Position numbers and translations under genes: made by a program. From JAGQVA01 sp033764335 (GTDB lineage Bacteria; Bacteroidota; Bacteroidia; J057), in NCBI GenBank assembly GCA_033764335.1, contig JANRJC010000023.1, positions 27,333 through 91,332 of the forward strand: a DNA stretch of 64,000 bases, read 5' to 3'. The notes beneath the pieces are model-generated. The model searched no databases. It was not told the origin of the DNA and saw nothing but the letters and a program-made list of their open reading frames with translations. Positions 61,651 through 64,000 of the stretch are shown in pieces; position 1 is the stretch's first letter, and each line of letters opens with the position of its first letter.

Positions 61651-64000
61651 ATGAAAAATCTCTATACCCTTCTTCTCCTGGCCACAGCCTGTGTTTGGGG
61701 CAGTAATACCTCCGCGCAGGATTACTTTATGGGCGTTTTGCCGCAGAACGGCCCCGGCAGTGCCGGAACGGTTTTTCGGGTAAGTCCCGATGGCAGCGAA
61801 CTTGCGGTCACATATTCGTTTGAAAGGCCCGTCCGCCGCCCCAAAGGAGGCCTCCTTGCACATAGCAATGGCTATTTCTACGGCATCGCCGAAGCCGGAG
61901 CCGACGAAAACGGGGCACTCTATCGCCTGGATTCGGACGGCAGTAATTTTACCGTTCTTTACTCTTTTCGGCTTTCTGACGGCAGTAATTTTTCGGGTGA
62001 CCTCACCGAAGGTGACGACGGCAGGCTTTACGGTGTATCAACTTTCGGCGGCACCTACTTCAACAACGGTCAAATCTTTACTATTGATCCCAACGGTGAA
62101 AATTTTGCCAGCCTTCACTCTTTTGATTCGCTGTCCGGTGCTTTTCCTCGGTCAAGTGTAACCATGGGCCGCGATGGGAAAATCTATGGGCTAACCTTCC
62201 GTGGCGGTTTGTATGAAACCGGGGTGATTTATACACTGGAAAAAGACGGAAGCGACTATAAGGTTCTGTACAACTTCAACTTCACTGACGGCTATTTTCC
62301 CTATGGCCGCCTCATCCATGCCGCAGATGGCAAACTCTACGGGCTTACTTCCGGTGGCCCCCAAAACGGGGCAGGAGTACTTTTCCAGATCCATACCGAT
62401 GGCAGTAATTTCCAGCTACTTCGCCAATTTTCCGGACTGGATGGCAGGACTCCCTTCGGAACCCTGCTGGAAGCCCGCAATGGCAAACTCTATGGAACGA
62501 CCACTTTAGGAGGCCGAGGTAACGGAGGGATAATTTTTGAAATGGACCCCGGTGGAAATAACTTCCGCACGGTGTATGAGTGGGAGATTTATCAAGATAA
62601 GGGTGAATTTTACCCCGGAAGCGATCTTTTTGAAGGTTCCGACGGAAAACTCTATGGCATACTGGGGGGAAAAGACCCCTTGCCCGGTGCGGTTTTTTCG
62701 GTGGAAAAAGACGGCAGCAACTATCAGGTTTTGCATCACTTTGACGGCCCGACCGGTGCTTTCGGGGTGGAAGGATTCCGATACTGGGGAGTAGTGCAGG
62801 GAGCCGATGGCAAAATTTACGGAACCACTTCCCGTGGCGGGCTAAATAATCAGGGCGTGATTTTCCGGGTGGATACCGACGGAAACAATTTTACCGCACT
62901 CGAAAAACTCGGCAACTCGGAAACCGGCTATCAACCCGTAGGAAGCCTGCTCAGAGGTACCGACGGAAATCTCTACGGCATGACCGCCCGTGGCGGAGCA
63001 CAGGACAAAGGAACCCTTTTCCGGGCCGATCCCAACGGGCAAACGATCACCACACTTTGGGCTTTTGACGGCACCAACGGCGCTTCGCCCATGGGCGACC
63101 TGATGCAGGCCCGCGACGGCAGGCTTTACGGGATGACGCCCTACGGCGGAGAAAAAGATTTCGGCGTGATCTTCGGTATCAACACCGACGGCAGTGATTT
63201 TGCCCTGCTTCACACCTTCACCGAATTTGCCATCGCCCGTCCCGAAGGCAGCCTGATCCAGCACCGCAACGGCAAACTCTACGGAACCACCCCCCGTAAC
63301 GGCGCACTGTTTGAAATCGCGCCCGATGGCAGCGGTTTTGAGATTCTCCATTATTTTGATGACTCAACCGGAAATGATGCCGGAGGCACATTGCTGGAAC
63401 ACACCGACGGCGCACTCTACGGTTTGACCTACGATGTGATTTTCCGCATAGCGGTAACCACCGGCGAATACACCGTACTCCACAAAGCCGGTGAAAATAT
63501 CAGCAAAGGTGCCAGCGGTGCGCTGATCGCCGGGAGCGACGGAAAGTTTTACGGCCTCACGCCCGTCGGTGGCCCGGGCGATAATGGGACAATTTTTTCC
63601 ATACGGCCCGACGGCAGCGACTACCGGATGTTGCATGCTTTCGACATCGAAAAAGGCTACTATCCCTTTGGCGACCTCACCGAAGGCGATGACGGCAGGC
63701 TTTACGGTATGGCTTCCGAAGGCGGACAAGGGTACGGACTGATATTTCGCATCGAAAAAGACGGCAGCAACTTCGAAATGCTGCGGGCCTTCGACCGGAG
63801 TACGGGTGGACTGCCGACCGGCAACCTCCTGCCCGTAAAAAGCCGCCCCCGACTCAAACCCGGGCAAAACTTCTGCCTTTTCCCCAATCCCGCGCAGAAC
63901 TGGGTGAACGTGGAAATCCTTTCCGGCAATACCCAGACCCCCCATACCGTCGAACTGCTCACCCTCTATGGTGGCCTCGTGGACCGCAGGGATTTAGCAG
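61651..64000 (+). CDS. Secreted GloVer-repeat (TIGR03803) protein (3' partial)
   Basis: The frame opens with ATG 61651 and stays open to the window end (783 codons). A signal peptide is followed by about fourteen repeats of some 50 residues of the TIGR03803/'GloVer' choice-of-anchor type. Each repeat combines 'GxLYGxTxxGGxxxxGxxFxxxxDGSxF' with 'xLxxFDxxxG'. Near the window end a type IX sorting domain begins (FCLFPNPAQNWVNVEI), so only some 40 residues should be missing. Surface or secreted; function unknown. Starts 16 bp after the satellite gene. Confidence 0.88.
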   Translation, partial: MKNLYTLLLLATACVWGSNTSAQDYFMGVLPQNGPGSAGTVFRVSPDGSELAVTYSFERPVRRPKGGLLAHSNGYFYGIAEAGADENGALYRLDSDGSNFTVLYSFRLSDGSNFSGDLTEGDDGRLYGVSTFGGTYFNNGQIFTIDPNGENFASLHSFDSLSGAFPRSSVTMGRDGKIYGLTFRGGLYETGVIYTLEKDGSDYKVLYNFNFTDGYFPYGRLIHAADGKLYGLTSGGPQNGAGVLFQIHTDGSNFQLLRQFSGLDGRTPFGTLLEARNGKLYGTTTLGGRGNGGIIFEMDPGGNNFRTVYEWEIYQDKGEFYPGSDLFEGSDGKLYGILGGKDPLPGAVFSVEKDGSNYQVLHHFDGPTGAFGVEGFRYWGVVQGADGKIYGTTSRGGLNNQGVIFRVDTDGNNFTALEKLGNSETGYQPVGSLLRGTDGNLYGMTARGGAQDKGTLFRADPNGQTITTLWAFDGTNGASPMGDLMQARDGRLYGMTPYGGEKDFGVIFGINTDGSDFALLHTFTEFAIARPEGSLIQHRNGKLYGTTPRNGALFEIAPDGSGFEILHYFDDSTGNDAGGTLLEHTDGALYGLTYDVIFRIAVTTGEYTVLHKAGENISKGASGALIAGSDGKFYGLTPVGGPGDNGTIFSIRPDGSDYRMLHAFDIEKGYYPFGDLTEGDDGRLYGMASEGGQGYGLIFRIEKDGSNFEMLRAFDRSTGGLPTGNLLPVKSRPRLKPGQNFCLFPNPAQNWVNVEILSGNTQTPHTVELLTLYGGLVDRRDLA

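Overview
The window is bacterial chromosome from a member of the Bacteroidota, most likely of the Saprospiraceae/Lewinella type (inference from gene content). Type IX secretion sorting domains (type A and type B), SprB-like repeats, a GLPGLI protein, a DUF5690 transporter, a TonB-type outer-membrane barrel and many small lipoproteins all point there. I saw no rRNA or tRNA gene, CRISPR array, intact insertion sequence or prophage.

Layout. 1-2.0 kb: 3' part of a secreted SprB-repeat adhesin. 2.0-6.5 kb: dabA-dabB, an energy-coupled inorganic-carbon (CO2/bicarbonate) uptake pair. 6.7-14.75 kb: eight co-oriented genes in an apparent operon: ECF-type sigma factor, membrane TPR protein, secreted caspase-like protease, secreted M48-like metalloprotease, M23 peptidase, DUF1571-like/LysM protein, and a MotA/ZorA-like plus MotB/ZorB-like ion-driven motor pair. 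Two copies of a bipartite promoter-like motif, upstream of the sigma gene and of the M23 gene, suggest self-regulation. This locus is the best candidate for an undescribed system. 15.1-17.6 kb: B12-dependent ribonucleotide reductase with DnaA-box-like sites. 17.8-25.98 kb: an orphan HipB-like regulator with a long inverted-repeat operator, a schlafen/AlbA-type ATPase, several membrane and secreted proteins and a DUF4143 ATPase.

26.0-30.1 kb holds a tripartite toxin-antitoxin-chaperone (TAC: HigB-HigA-SecB-like) module, flanked by an 18-bp perfect direct repeat and preceded by a 46-bp perfect palindrome, then a kinase-like protein, a HAD phosphatase and an OsmC protein. 30.1-36.9 kb has an amine oxidase, an AraC regulator with an aldo/keto reductase, propeller lipoproteins and a decayed stretch (34.5-35.9 kb) with two pseudogenes around a cluster of REP-like hairpins. 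37.1-44.2 kb is a defence/addiction-rich stretch: MntA-HepT, a VapBC-like pair with a frameshifted toxin, a second PIN toxin/antitoxin pair whose promoter is duplicated 2.2 kb away, gene remnants and a nested inverted-repeat (MITE-like) element.

44.2-50.2 kb: outer-membrane barrel and GLPGLI genes divergent from a histidine kinase/response regulator pair, with phased GGTTAAT repeats between them. 50.3-54.3 kb: a catabolic operon (CitMHS transporter, AtuA-like proteins, esterase). 54.5-61.6 kb: a giant secreted RHS polymorphic toxin behind a G10 tract, its probable DUF2247 immunity gene and a small T9SS satellite. The window ends inside a GloVer-repeat secreted protein.

Several genes carry single-base deletions in short homopolymers (vapC, the 34.6 kb pseudogene). 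These may be real decay or assembly errors.
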